Part shown: piece by piece, positions 25,316-34,733 of the stretch
Layout of the letters: each line of letters begins with the position of its first letter
Position numbering within the stretch: the stretch's first letter is position 1
Source: Bacillota bacterium
GTDB taxonomy: Bacteria > Bacillota > Clostridia > Acetivibrionales > JANLFN01
DNA: 64,000 nucleotides
Direction of reading: 5' to 3'
NCBI GenBank assembly: GCA_023397675.1
Contig: JAEWTV010000065.1
Span: forward strand, 62,001 to 126,000
Notes under the pieces: generated by a model
The model's database searches: none
What the model was told of the DNA's origin: nothing
What the model saw: only the letters and a program-made list of their open reading frames with translations
Translations under genes and position numbers: made by a program

Positions 25316-25687
25316 TTAACAGCACCCCTTAGACCCACAGCCACATCCACCTTTTTTCAGAGTTACCTTAGCCTTGACACCTATATCCATATCCAGCCAC
25401 TTTGATAGTTCCTCATTAGTAGGATATTCCTTTGTCTTTGCAATCTCACCATCTACCAATGTAACAGGCAGGATGTCTGCACCTTCCTTTTGAAGAAGAC
25501 TATTAATAACCTTGTTGGTAATGAAATCCTGAGGCTCGTTAGATAATCCATGCCTCTGAATGATTATGCCCTTTTCTTTGAGCGTATTAATAACAGTTGC
25601 AACCCTCAGTAATTCCGGGTCGATGGATGGCCCACAAACTCCTGTTGAGCAACACATTGCAGGATCAAAAATTTCGATTTTCTTCAT
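25316..25687 (-). CDS. arsD: ArsD, arsenite metallochaperone
   Basis: A 123-residue protein. MKKIEIFDPAMCCSTGVCGPS contains the Cys12-Cys13-Cys18 set used to bind arsenite and hand it to ArsA. The C-terminus has vicinal Cys pairs (GGCGCGSKGCC), as in longer ArsD proteins. AAGGAGG precedes the ATG. It lies between arsR and arsA. Confidence 0.93.
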   Translation of the reverse strand: MKKIEIFDPAMCCSTGVCGPSIDPELLRVATVINTLKEKGIIIQRHGLSNEPQDFITNKVINSLLQKEGADILPVTLVDGEIAKTKEYPTNEELSKWLDMDIGVKAKVTLKKGGCGCGSKGCC

Positions 25688-25708
25688 AATAAATTCCTCC
25701 TTAAAAAA

Positions 25709-26038
25709 TTAATCTTTACAATAATCTTTGCTTTTATTTTTTTTACAAATGCAATCCTCTTTTTCATTTGTTATATAGTTAAGAAAGGCTAAGACCGCAT
25801 CTGTTCTTTCCTTGTTGACGGTATACCTCATCCACGCCCCATCACGAACACCATTTACAAGCCCGCTGTCCACCAGTATTTTCATATGATAGCTTAGAGT
25901 AGACTGTGAAATGCTGAAAGCTTCAAGTATTTCGCAGGCGCACATTTCACCGCATGACAGCATATCTATTATCTTTAACCGCGTTTCATCTGACAGTGCC
26001 TTAAGTGCAGGAACATATTCCGCGTAAGAATGCTTCAT
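25709..26038 (-). CDS. arsR: ArsR-family repressor of the ars operon
   Basis: A 109-residue winged-helix regulator with LKALSDETRLKIIDML, GEMCACEILEAF (a CxC metalloid site) and SQSTLSYHMKILVDSGLV. The C-terminus adds CICKK and YCKD. It should repress arsR-arsD-arsA-acr3 until arsenite binds. GAGGAGG precedes the ATG, and a strong SigA-type promoter with overlapping inverted repeats lies 65 bases upstream. Confidence 0.92.
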   Translation of the reverse strand: MKHSYAEYVPALKALSDETRLKIIDMLSCGEMCACEILEAFSISQSTLSYHMKILVDSGLVNGVRDGAWMRYTVNKERTDAVLAFLNYITNEKEDCICKKNKSKDYCKD

Positions 26039-26102
26039 TAGATTACCTCCTCACATATTTATATGCTTCAATGATATCGAATGTTATCGATGTCCTAAAA
26101 TA

Positions 26103-26131
26103 ATTATATTGAACATATCGATAGTTGTCAA
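26103..26131 (-). promoter_or_regulatory. SigA promoter and operator of the ars operon
   Basis: On the minus strand TTGACA (26126-26131) and TATAAT (26103-26108) are separated by exactly 17 bases, a consensus promoter. The spacer holds ATCGAT, repeated downstream near 26077-26082, and an inverted repeat TTGA-x-CATAT...ATATG-x-TCAA spans 26109-26140. The overlap suits repression by ArsR. Confidence 0.85.
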
Positions 26132-26166
26132 TATGCTCAACAGAAATTAACATTCAAATTAAATAT

Positions 26167-28728
26167 TTAATTATTTAATTGAGATAAGAGATGTGAAAGC
26201 ATTGTATTCCTTTTAGTTACCCTCACATTTTCAACCATGACCGATATGGCTTTAGACTGACCGATTATACACGCCATCTTCTTTGCTCTTGTTAAAGCTG
26301 TATATCCAAGATTCCTGTTGAGCATCACAAAATTCCTCATATGACAAAGGATTATAGCCGCATCACACTGACTGCCCTGCATTTTATGTACTGTAAGACT
26401 GTATGCAAGGTCTACATCCTCCAGATCTGGCTTTTCATAAAGGATTATAAAATCATCATACTGTACAGCAACTCTTTGTGAAGAAGTCCCTGTTTCATCC
26501 GAATCTAATTCCTCAATTATGTCAATAATCTTGCCTATATCACCATTGAACACTCCGGTACTTTCATCAGGGAGGAATTCACCTGTATCTTCATCCTTTT
26601 GGTAATGCACACTTTCATAGTTGTTACTCAAGTGAATAACTTTATCCCCTACCCTGAAAATACTGTTACCGCGCTTTACCTCCTTTTTGTGTTTTGAAGG
26701 AGGATTTACGAGCTGCTGGATAGCCTTGTTCATTTCGTAGGTACCTATTTCAGAAGTCTTCTGAGGACATATGACTTGAATGTCATCTATGGAGTAATCA
26801 TAATTGTCCATTAATCTGGTTAAAGCTTCAAGGGTACGCTTGACAACTCTGAACTTATCACTTTCCTCAATAATGAAAAAGTCTTTGTTTTCATTGTCAT
26901 TTTGGGGCATCTCTCCCCTGATGATTCTACTTGCGTTGGAGATAATGCCGGAACCGTCCGCCTGGCGTTTAATAACATTAAGTTCAACAACATTGACAGC
27001 TCCGCTTTTTATCATGTCGTTAAGTACATTCCCAGCTCCAACCGATGGAAGCTGCTGAACATCGCCGATCATTATGACCTTTGTTCCGGGAGAAATTGCA
27101 GTAAAAAGAGCATGCGCAAGATCAATGCTGAGCATGGAACATTCGTCTATTACAAGCAGCTTGTATGGAAGCATGTTACCCGACTTGTAGTAAAAGCCTC
27201 CGCCTTCAAAGGAAAATTGTAAAAGCCGGTGAACTGTCTTCGCTTCAAAGCCAGTAACCTCTGTAAGCCTTTTTGCAGCCTTTCCTGTCGGAGCAGCAAG
27301 CATGAAGCTTAATTCTTCCTCTTCCTTTTTAAATACTTTACTGAGGACATAAATCATACCCTCTACAGTCGTAGTCTTACCACTACCTGCAGAACCAGTC
27401 AATATGAGCATATTGGTATTAAATACTGATTCAATTGCCTCCCTCTGCATTTCTTCAAGCTTAAAGCCCTTAAGGTCTTCAAACTCCTCTATCAGCTTGT
27501 CTACCTGAAGGCCAACATTTTCAGGTACTATTTGAATTATATTCCCTATTGCCGCAGCTGTTTCACGTTCCATATTGTACATCTGCCAGCTGTATATCAT
27601 GGGCTCGTCCGCAATTTCAGCATTATTAATTTCTATCAAGCCCCTCATTTTCAACATATGGTCAATTATTCCCGACACTTCCTGCCTGGTTATTTCATCA
27701 ACTATAACCCGGGAATCCCTCCCAGTAGCATTGTATTCCAGCTGCTGCAATTTATCAGAAAGCTCTTTTACAGGTACGCTGTAACTCAGCCCATCAAGCT
27801 TAAAGTTTACCTTTTCTTCTTCAAAGCTGCATTCTTCCAATATGCGCCTTGCTTCCCTGCCTTGCAAATAAATATTCAAATTCTCTATTGTCTGTGAAAC
27901 GAGCTGGGATTTAAAAAGATAACAATGGCCCTCCATTTCAGACACAGACATGGTATGCCTTATCCCGGCATCTATTCTTTCAGGGCTGTGAACATCCAGA
28001 CCCATCTTTCGCGAAATCTCGTCACAGGTCTTAAATCCGAAACCTTTTATGCTCATAAAGGCATAAGGGTTTTCTTGTGCAATCTGCACAGACATACCCT
28101 TAAAAGCATTATATATTTTCATAGCCTTATTTGGAGAAATTCCATACTTCTGAAAAAAGAGCATTATATTCTGATATTCCATGTTTTCCATATAGGAATC
28201 ATGTATCGTCTGTGCCTTATCAGCTGTAATACCTTTAATAAATGTAAGCTGCATATGCTGATTTTTAATAACTTCAAGGGTATCCTCTCCAAAGCCTTCA
28301 ATAAATTGGCCTCTGGATTTGTAGCCCTTGACAATTTTGATGGCGGTCTTTTCCCCAATTCCCTTGATTATTCCGCTTCCCAGAAAAGCAATAATACCCT
28401 CGATTGTAGCAGGCTCAATAAACAGAACCTTGGTAGCAGAAAGCTGCTTTTCTCCCTTATATACGGCAACTGTTCCCTCTATTCTGCAGGGCAGTTTAAT
28501 ATTAACTTCATTTACCTCATAATAACCGGTAACACTAATATTGCCGCTTGTTATATATTCCGAGCCGTCAGCATCAATTATTTTTTCTATGTCAAAAGTA
28601 TATATCTTATATCCGTTTTCGGTATTCTCATATATTTTCCAGTCGAAGTTGCCTATAACACTTACTTCAGAACCTACGGGATAGCTTTCAAAATCCCTTT
28701 GCGGTTCAAACAAATCGGTGTATGCCAT
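26167..28728 (-). CDS. recD2: RecD2-like DNA helicase
   Basis: An 853-residue SF1B helicase. The N-terminal region (about 1-330) includes the OB-like start and tandem helix-hairpin-helix segments (AFLGSGIIKGIGEKTA, SIKGFGFKTCDEI). The motor has Walker A TGSAGSGKTTTV, motif II IDECSM, MIGDVQQLPSVGAG (motif III) and LAYSLTVHKMQGSQCD near the C-terminus with the final motif LTRAKK. RecD2 unwinds DNA 5' to 3' in replication restart and repair, without RecBC. AGGAG lies before the ATG at 28728. Confidence 0.92.
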   Translation of the reverse strand: MAYTDLFEPQRDFESYPVGSEVSVIGNFDWKIYENTENGYKIYTFDIEKIIDADGSEYITSGNISVTGYYEVNEVNIKLPCRIEGTVAVYKGEKQLSATKVLFIEPATIEGIIAFLGSGIIKGIGEKTAIKIVKGYKSRGQFIEGFGEDTLEVIKNQHMQLTFIKGITADKAQTIHDSYMENMEYQNIMLFFQKYGISPNKAMKIYNAFKGMSVQIAQENPYAFMSIKGFGFKTCDEISRKMGLDVHSPERIDAGIRHTMSVSEMEGHCYLFKSQLVSQTIENLNIYLQGREARRILEECSFEEEKVNFKLDGLSYSVPVKELSDKLQQLEYNATGRDSRVIVDEITRQEVSGIIDHMLKMRGLIEINNAEIADEPMIYSWQMYNMERETAAAIGNIIQIVPENVGLQVDKLIEEFEDLKGFKLEEMQREAIESVFNTNMLILTGSAGSGKTTTVEGMIYVLSKVFKKEEEELSFMLAAPTGKAAKRLTEVTGFEAKTVHRLLQFSFEGGGFYYKSGNMLPYKLLVIDECSMLSIDLAHALFTAISPGTKVIMIGDVQQLPSVGAGNVLNDMIKSGAVNVVELNVIKRQADGSGIISNASRIIRGEMPQNDNENKDFFIIEESDKFRVVKRTLEALTRLMDNYDYSIDDIQVICPQKTSEIGTYEMNKAIQQLVNPPSKHKKEVKRGNSIFRVGDKVIHLSNNYESVHYQKDEDTGEFLPDESTGVFNGDIGKIIDIIEELDSDETGTSSQRVAVQYDDFIILYEKPDLEDVDLAYSLTVHKMQGSQCDAAIILCHMRNFVMLNRNLGYTALTRAKKMACIIGQSKAISVMVENVRVTKRNTMLSHLLSQLNN

Positions 28729-28821
28729 CAAGTTACTCCTAACCCTGCGCTTTAGCTGCTTATTTGTTTAAAGAGCCGATAGTTAAAGTATACCTTAAAT
28801 AGTTACTTAAGAAAAGTTGGT

Positions 28822-29172
28822 TTAACCGATACCTTCAAAAATACTATCTCTATTTTCCTCTGTTATTACTTCGAGAAATTCATAGTCATTTTTTAACAGT
28901 TCTAATATTTTACCAGTATCATCTGTAGACCCCATATCAACCACTGTGAGTATTTTGACTGGTACAGTTTTCCCGAGAAAATTACTTGAAAGAAGACTCC
29001 TTACAGTTCCTTCAATACAAGTAGCCTGATTTTTAACTAAAAGAACAACCTTCATCCCCTCGTTTTCGTCTTTGGCTGTTTTTGAAATCGAACCTGCGAT
29101 ACTGATAATTAAAGCTATAGCACCATATACTGCCAACAGATAGACAAAGACCTGACACAATATCTCAGGCAT
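28822..29172 (-). CDS. Small membrane-anchored GT2-like fragment protein
   Basis: A 116-residue protein with one N-terminal hydrophobic segment (about 8-28), then a short alpha/beta stretch resembling the first third of a GT-A glycosyltransferase (MKVVLLVKNQATCIEGTVRSLL, then VDMGSTDDTGKIL, like the DDGSTDxT motif). It stops before any acceptor or later metal motif. Either a small conserved clostridial protein with GT-A-like topology or a truncated remnant. GGTGGTG precedes the ATG and the coding frame shows no decay. Confidence 0.55.
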   Translation of the reverse strand: MPEILCQVFVYLLAVYGAIALIISIAGSISKTAKDENEGMKVVLLVKNQATCIEGTVRSLLSSNFLGKTVPVKILTVVDMGSTDDTGKILELLKNDYEFLEVITEENRDSIFEGIG

Positions 29173-29376
29173 TCAAACACCACCTTTTCGGATAATATGC
29201 ACAAACCTTACCACCATTACTGAGTATTGGCCCGGTAAAAGTTGTGTTAATTTATTTTATGACGGAAGGTGTAAACTGTTACTTTTAATTTTGTACAAGT
29301 ATACTAAGCTGATTGAAAATTTAGCTTATAATGTATTATAATAGAAACATACTTTTTCTAATTTAGGGGTGGGGTA

Positions 29377-30432
29377 TTGAAAAAGGTCGATATTACTGAA
29401 CTCAAAGCCGGAATGAAGCTTGCCAAGGATGTATATCTCTCTGATGGCCGAATTTTACTTTTAGCCGGTTTTGTCGTTAAGGAACGATACATAAGAAAAC
29501 TGGAACTATTTAAAGTACCATATGTCTATGTAAAAGACGGCGAACTTGCTAAAATAGAAAATATAAGTGAAGAGAAGGTATACTCGGAAGCATTCCACTC
29601 TATAAAATCAGTCATGACCTCCGTGCGTGAAGGAAAAGAGCTTGATGTTCAAGCAGTAAAAGATACTGTTAGCTGCATTGTTCACAAGGTAATTAATAAT
29701 GAAACAGTCTTTATGCAGCTTACAGGTATAAGAGACATAGATAATTATACTTTCCTTCATTCGGTGGATGTATGTATTTACTCAGTAATAACAGGAAGAA
29801 AGCTTGGCTATGGTGATCAGGAACTGACTGACCTTGGTATAGGTGCGGTACTCCATGATATAGGCAAATGCAAGATTCCTAATGAAATATTGTTAAAACC
29901 GGGCAGACTCACCAAAGAAGAATTTGAAGAAATGAAAAAGCATTCAGTATATGGATATGAAATTATATTGAACACACCTGGGCTTACTAAAAAAATTGCT
30001 AACATAGCAAATCAGCACCATGAAAAATGGAACGGTTCGGGTTACCCGTCAGGAATGAGCGGTAAAGAGATAGATCCTTACGCGAGAATAGTTACAGCCG
30101 CAGATATATATGATGCCCTGACTGCAGACCGTGTTTATAGAAAAAGGGATATGCCTCATATGGCTGCTGAATATATTGTCGCCAACTCATCCGTATTAAT
30201 AGATCCGGAAATTGCAAAGGTATTTATCAAAAACATAACAATTTACCCTGAAGGTTCAATTGTACTTATGAATACAGGTGAGATAGGCTGTGTAATTGAA
30301 GCCAATTCAAACATGTCACTAAGGCCAAAGGTCAGAGTTATTGCACGAAAGGAAGGGCCTCCTGTGTTAGACACTTATGAAAGGGATCTTATGCAGGAGC
30401 TCGATGTATTTATTATTGACATATTAAGCTAA
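29377..30432 (+). CDS. HD-GYP domain phosphodiesterase
   Basis: A 351-residue protein: a short N-terminal DUF3391-like region (KKVDITELKAGMKLAKDVY), then an HD-GYP domain at about 110-290 with VLHDIGKCKIP, KKHSVYGYEIL-like and HHEKWNGSGYP. HD-GYP proteins degrade c-di-GMP or related cyclic nucleotides; product and specificity cannot be read. The TTG start follows GGGGTGGGG. It is a single gene with its own terminator. Confidence 0.88.
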   Translation: MKKVDITELKAGMKLAKDVYLSDGRILLLAGFVVKERYIRKLELFKVPYVYVKDGELAKIENISEEKVYSEAFHSIKSVMTSVREGKELDVQAVKDTVSCIVHKVINNETVFMQLTGIRDIDNYTFLHSVDVCIYSVITGRKLGYGDQELTDLGIGAVLHDIGKCKIPNEILLKPGRLTKEEFEEMKKHSVYGYEIILNTPGLTKKIANIANQHHEKWNGSGYPSGMSGKEIDPYARIVTAADIYDALTADRVYRKRDMPHMAAEYIVANSSVLIDPEIAKVFIKNITIYPEGSIVLMNTGEIGCVIEANSNMSLRPKVRVIARKEGPPVLDTYERDLMQELDVFIIDILS

Positions 30433-30463
30433 AAGGACAGGTATTTGCCTGTCCTTTGTTTTT
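30432..30463. terminator. Terminator between HD-GYP gene and metK
   Basis: AAAGGACAGG and CCTGTCCTTT are perfect arms with a 6-base loop, followed by GTTTTT on the plus strand. Confidence 0.9.
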
Positions 30464-30475
30464 GCACGTTAGATA

Positions 30476-31669
30476 TTAGATTATTTCTGCATCCTTTTTT
30501 AATGCTTCTGCTTTGTCTGTTCTTTCCCAGCTAAGATCAATGTCAGGTCTTCCAAAGTGTCCGTATGCTGCTGTTTGCTTGTATATAGGCCTTCTCAAAT
30601 CCAGTGTTTTAATTATACCGGCAGGCCTCAAGTCAAAGTGCTTGTTTATAAGTTTAATGATCTTTTCCTCAGGTATTTTCCCTGTTCCAAAGGTATCAAC
30701 CATAACGGATACAGGTTTTGCCACACCTATTGCATAAGCAACCTGAACTTCGCATTTTCTTGCAAGTCCTGCAGCAACTATATTTTTGGCAACATAACGC
30801 GCTGCATAGGATGCCGAACGGTCAACCTTTGTGGGATCCTTTCCTGAAAAAGCTCCGCCGCCATGCCTTGCATATCCACCGTAAGTATCAACAATAATTT
30901 TTCTTCCTGTAAGACCGGAATCACCCTGTGGTCCTCCTATTACAAACCTTCCAGTAGGGTTTACAAATATTTTTGTATCCTTATCAATAAGGTTTGAGGG
31001 GATGGTAGTTAAAATAACCTTTTCGGTTATATCCTTCTCAATAGTGTCATGGTCTACTTCAGCCCCGTGCTGGCTGGATATTACAACAGTATCTACCCTT
31101 ACAGGCTTGTCATCTTCGTATTCAATGGTAACCTGTGATTTGCCGTCAGGACGAAGATACGGAATAGTTCCGTTCTTTCTTACTTCGGTAAGTTTTCTTG
31201 TCAGGGCGTGTGCAAGTGAAATAGGCATAGGCATAAGCTCAGCTGTTTCATCACATGCAAATCCAAACATCATTCCCTGATCACCGGCACCTATTGCATC
31301 TATTTGTGCATCGGTCATTTCACCTTTTTTTGCTTCAAGCGCTTTGTTCACACCCATTGCAATATCACCCGACTGTTCATCTATGGATGTAAGCACCGAG
31401 CATGTTTCACAGTCAAATCCGTATTTAGCCCTGTCATAACCGATATCCCTGATAGTATTTCTTACTATTCTGGGGATATCAACATAGCATTTTGTTGAAA
31501 TCTCTCCCATTACAAATACAACACCTGTTGTAACGGCCGTTTCGCATGCGACTCTGGCCATGGGATCATTTTCATAAATGGCATCAAGTATGGAATCAGA
31601 AATCTGATCGCAGATTTTATCCGGGTGCCCTTCTGTAACTGATTCTGATGTAAATAACTTTCTAGACAT
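30476..31669 (-). CDS. metK: S-adenosylmethionine synthetase
   Basis: A 397-residue enzyme that makes S-adenosylmethionine from methionine and ATP. Family motifs seen are SVTEGHPDKICDQISDSILD, GAGDQGMMFG, the second-domain phosphate site GGPQGDSGLTGRKIIVDTYGG and KDPTKVDRSA. The ATG at 31669 has GAGGAG eight bases upstream; longer in-frame starts exist but lack a site. A SAM-I riboswitch in its leader indicates feedback control by product. Confidence 0.96.
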   Translation of the reverse strand: MSRKLFTSESVTEGHPDKICDQISDSILDAIYENDPMARVACETAVTTGVVFVMGEISTKCYVDIPRIVRNTIRDIGYDRAKYGFDCETCSVLTSIDEQSGDIAMGVNKALEAKKGEMTDAQIDAIGAGDQGMMFGFACDETAELMPMPISLAHALTRKLTEVRKNGTIPYLRPDGKSQVTIEYEDDKPVRVDTVVISSQHGAEVDHDTIEKDITEKVILTTIPSNLIDKDTKIFVNPTGRFVIGGPQGDSGLTGRKIIVDTYGGYARHGGGAFSGKDPTKVDRSASYAARYVAKNIVAAGLARKCEVQVAYAIGVAKPVSVMVDTFGTGKIPEEKIIKLINKHFDLRPAGIIKTLDLRRPIYKQTAAYGHFGRPDIDLSWERTDKAEALKKDAEII

Positions 31670-31730
31670 ATTCATCTCTCCTCTAATATATTTTTCAAAA
31701 TAAAAAATTTTTTCATACATTTGTTATGCA

Positions 31731-31876
31731 TAAAAAAAAGCCTCTGAGAAGAGGTTTTGTCTAAAAACTTCCCTCATCTCTCAGGATATAATCCTGCAGG
31801 AATTGGCACCGTGCATAAAGCCGGTTGCCGGGGTTTCATCGGGCTCAGTCCCTCCACCTCTCTTGATAAGGCTTCC
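31731..31876 (-). promoter_or_regulatory. SAM-I riboswitch (S box) with terminator, upstream of metK
   Basis: On the minus strand the leader reads CTTATCAAGAGAGGTGGAGG, then ACTGAGCCCGATGAAACC, CGGCAACC, GGTGCCAATTCCTGCAG and GAGAGATGAGGG, which is the S-box consensus in order (about 31771-31876). A hairpin CCTCTtctcAGAGG followed by eight T lies at 31732-31754. SAM binding should favour the terminator and switch metK off. Confidence 0.95.
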
Positions 31877-31918
31877 TATTTATTTTGTTATTTTAAATTT
31901 AACATATACATTTTTTCC

Positions 31919-31924
31919 CGTCAA
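31919..31924 (-). promoter_or_regulatory. Candidate -35 box of the metK promoter
   Basis: TTGACG on the minus strand lies about 50 bases upstream of the S box; a weak TTAAAT -10 follows 16 bases later. No better promoter was seen. Confidence 0.35.
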
Positions 31925-31965
31925 GTATAACGGATAAAAACGTGAAATTTAGCAGAACAAACAAA

Positions 31966-31998
31966 AAAGGCTATAAGCTGTCTTATAACCTTTTTGCT
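31966..31998. terminator. Hairpin, probable terminator between ftsH and the metK leader
   Basis: AAAAAGGCTATAAG and CTTATAACCTTTTTG are near-perfect arms with a 4-base loop and T-rich ends on both strands. A second, longer inverted repeat, CAAAGTCTT...AAGACTTTG (about 32059-32092), directly abuts the ftsH stop. Confidence 0.7.
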
Positions 31999-32094
31999 TA
32001 TAATGCTTAGGAAATTATAGTTCTACCTTGATTTATTAATTTCCGTTAAGAGCATTTCATCAAAGTCTTCATTATTGCTTTTTCAAAGACTTTG

Positions 32095-33909
32095 TTACTT
32101 CGCAAATATTTCTTCGAATTCTGAACCTTCCAGCTTTTCCTTTTCAAGCAATGCATTTGCAAGATTGTGAAGCTTATCCATGTTATCCTTCAGTATGCTT
32201 ATAGTTCTTTGATATGCGCTTGAAATGATTGATTTTACTTCATTGTCTATTTCAGCAGCAACTTCTTCACTGTAATTTCTTGTGTGTCCGAAGTCACGGC
32301 CTATAAACACTTCATCATTATCTCCGCCGAAAATAAGGTTTTCAAGCTTTTCACTCATACCATACTTTGTAACCATGTTCCTTGCAACATTATTGGCATG
32401 TTTCAGGTCACTGTATGCACCGGTACTTATTTCACCCAGAACCAGTTCTTCCGCGGCTCTTCCTCCCAGTGCAATTACTATGGTTTCAACCAGCTGTGAC
32501 TTGGTCTGATAGCTCTTATCCTCTTCAGGCCTGAAGGAAGTATACCCTCCTGCCATGCCGGAAGGAATTATAGAAATTCTGTCTACCTTGTCGGTAGAGG
32601 ATGCAATCTTTACTGCAATTGCATGACCTGCCTCGTGGTATGCAGTAAGCTTCTTCTCTTTCTCGTTCATTACCCTGCTCTTTTTCTCTGGTCCCATTAC
32701 AACCTTGAATGTAGCTTCTTTTACTTCTTCCATGCTGATTCGTTTTTTATCTTTTCTTGCAGCAAGAAGAGCAGCTTCATTAAGAAGATTTTCAAGATCG
32801 GCACCTGTAAATCCTGATGTATTCTTTGCAAGATCATCAAGCTTTACATCTGAGCCAAGAGGCTTCCCTCTCGCATGAACCTTAAGAATTTCTTCTCTTC
32901 CCTTTATATCAGGTAAGCCAACTACTACTCGCCTGTCAAATCTTCCTGGTCTTAAAAGTGCCGGGTCAAGTATGTCAGGTCTGTTTGTAGCAGCAAGTAT
33001 TATAACTCCTTCATTGACACCGAAACCATCCATTTCAACAAGCAACTGGTTAAGTGTCTGTTCACGCTCGTCGTGTCCGCCACCAAGCCCGGCACCTCTG
33101 TGCCTTCCGACAGCATCTATTTCATCTATGAAAACTATACACGGTGAATTTTTCTTAGCCTGGTCAAAAAGGTCCCTTACCCTGGATGCACCTACACCAA
33201 CAAACATTTCAACGAAGTCGGAACCGCTTATGCTAAAGAACGGAACTCCTGCTTCACCAGAAACAGCTTTGGCAAGAAGTGTTTTACCGGTACCGGGAGG
33301 TCCTACAAGCAAAACTCCCTTAGGTATTCTTGCACCCAACTCAACGAATTTTTTAGGTGATTTGAGGAAGTCAACAATTTCCTTAAGTTCTTCCTTTTCT
33401 TCATCCGCACCCGCAACATCATCAAAGGTTATTTTCCGTTTGTCATCAATAGTCATCTTTGCTCTGCTTTTGCCAAAGGACATTACCCTGTTCCCTCCAC
33501 CGCCTTGCGACTGCTGGAGGAAGAATACCCAGAACAATATGAATATTACTATAAGTCCCACTGTAGGAAGTATAGCTACCCACCATGGAGCTGTTGGAGG
33601 CGGCTGATTCCTGAAAGTTATTATATTCTTGTTGTTTATGGCAGGTGTAATAACCTCACTCATAAAGTTTCCAACATCAGGAACATATACAATATATTTT
33701 GGTTTCTCTGAGGTGCCCGAAACCATTTGTACAGTAGCCTTGCTACCCTCAAGAACTATGCTATCAACCTTGTTTTGAGTCTGAATATCCTTCACAAGGT
33801 CGGAATAATTCATTTCCGCTGGGTTGTCACTGCCATTCAATATTGCAAGAAAAGCCAATATTATTACAAAAAGCACGATATAAAAGCTTATACCTTTTAA
33901 ATATTTCAA
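32095..33909 (-). CDS. ftsH: ATP-dependent zinc metalloprotease FtsH
   Basis: A 604-residue membrane AAA protease that degrades misfolded membrane and regulatory proteins. Two N-terminal membrane segments (about 6-22 and 108-130) flank an extracytoplasmic loop. The AAA module has Walker A GPPGTGKTLLAKA, Walker B CIVFIDEID, and AATNRPDILDPALLRPGRFDR; the zinc site HEAGHA lies near residue 435. AAGGAGG precedes the ATG. It follows hpt and tilS, the usual tilS-hpt-ftsH order. Confidence 0.97.
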   Translation of the reverse strand: MKYLKGISFYIVLFVIILAFLAILNGSDNPAEMNYSDLVKDIQTQNKVDSIVLEGSKATVQMVSGTSEKPKYIVYVPDVGNFMSEVITPAINNKNIITFRNQPPPTAPWWVAILPTVGLIVIFILFWVFFLQQSQGGGGNRVMSFGKSRAKMTIDDKRKITFDDVAGADEEKEELKEIVDFLKSPKKFVELGARIPKGVLLVGPPGTGKTLLAKAVSGEAGVPFFSISGSDFVEMFVGVGASRVRDLFDQAKKNSPCIVFIDEIDAVGRHRGAGLGGGHDEREQTLNQLLVEMDGFGVNEGVIILAATNRPDILDPALLRPGRFDRRVVVGLPDIKGREEILKVHARGKPLGSDVKLDDLAKNTSGFTGADLENLLNEAALLAARKDKKRISMEEVKEATFKVVMGPEKKSRVMNEKEKKLTAYHEAGHAIAVKIASSTDKVDRISIIPSGMAGGYTSFRPEEDKSYQTKSQLVETIVIALGGRAAEELVLGEISTGAYSDLKHANNVARNMVTKYGMSEKLENLIFGGDNDEVFIGRDFGHTRNYSEEVAAEIDNEVKSIISSAYQRTISILKDNMDKLHNLANALLEKEKLEGSEFEEIFAK

Positions 33910-34130
33910 TCAGTTCCCTCCTTATACGGTAAAGCAACGTACAGGTTTAATATTTATAAGTAATAAATTAGGTAAATTCCCAATTGTACAATATATTATA
34001 TTAGCATAATGGAAATCAAAACACAATAAAATCTGATTGTTACAACAGCTGAGGCCATATTGTATTATTATTCCGTTCAATGCCGGTTTAAAACCTTATG
34101 TCCGCTGCAAACCTTAAAAAATAAGCAGGC
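33910..34130. other. AT-rich spacer between hpt and ftsH
   Basis: No gene or clear hairpin seen in 221 bases. A -10-like TATAATA on the minus strand near 33992-34000 could allow ftsH its own promoter. Confidence 0.3.
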
Positions 34131-34670
34131 CTAATCCATGTATACCTTAGGGCTTAAAGTACATACATCAGGCAAATTACGATATTTCCCCGCATAATCA
34201 AGGCCATAGCCTATTACAAACTTATCAGGTATTTCCATCCCTTTATAATCAATCTCAATCTGAACCTTACGCCTTGATGGCTTGTCAAGGGCAGTAGCAA
34301 TTTTAACACTTAAAGGTCCTCTTGTATTAAAAAGTTCCTTAAGATGCTTGAGAGTAAGCCCTGTGTCCACAAGGTCCTCTACTATCAAAACATGCTTGTT
34401 GGTTATATTGATATCAATATCTTTAATAAGCCTTACAACACCTGAAGTCTTTGTGGAATTTCCATAGCTTGAAACCGATATGAAATCCATATCAACAGGA
34501 ATTGTTATCTCTCTCATAAGGTCGGAAAGGAAAACAAATCCGCCTTTCAAAACCCCTACAAGTACAAGTTCCTTACCTTTATAATCCTCAGAAATGCGTT
34601 TCCCAAGCTTTTTGACCATATTGCTTATTTCTTCACGCGAAACCAGAATTTCTTCAATATCCCCTTGCAT
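34131..34670 (-). CDS. hpt: Hypoxanthine phosphoribosyltransferase
   Basis: A 179-residue purine salvage enzyme joining hypoxanthine or guanine with PRPP. LVGVLKGGFVFLSDL, the PRPP loop HVLIVEDLVDTGLTL and the C-terminal DKFVIGYGLDYAGKYRNLP are family hallmarks. The ATG at 34670 has GGAGG in front, which is preferred to a longer start at 34703. It lies between tilS and ftsH. Confidence 0.95.
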   Translation of the reverse strand: MQGDIEEILVSREEISNMVKKLGKRISEDYKGKELVLVGVLKGGFVFLSDLMREITIPVDMDFISVSSYGNSTKTSGVVRLIKDIDINITNKHVLIVEDLVDTGLTLKHLKELFNTRGPLSVKIATALDKPSRRKVQIEIDYKGMEIPDKFVIGYGLDYAGKYRNLPDVCTLSPKVYMD

Positions 34671-34733
34671 CAAAAATACCTCCAGATAAATTATATTTAA
34701 CAAGCGTAAATCTATATATTTTTTAATTATAGC

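Noticed and set aside
25314..25350. arsA starting at 25350 with a 35-base overlap with arsD
   Set aside because: The ATG lacks a properly spaced ribosome-binding site, whereas the TTG at 25314 follows AAGGGG and the arsD stop.
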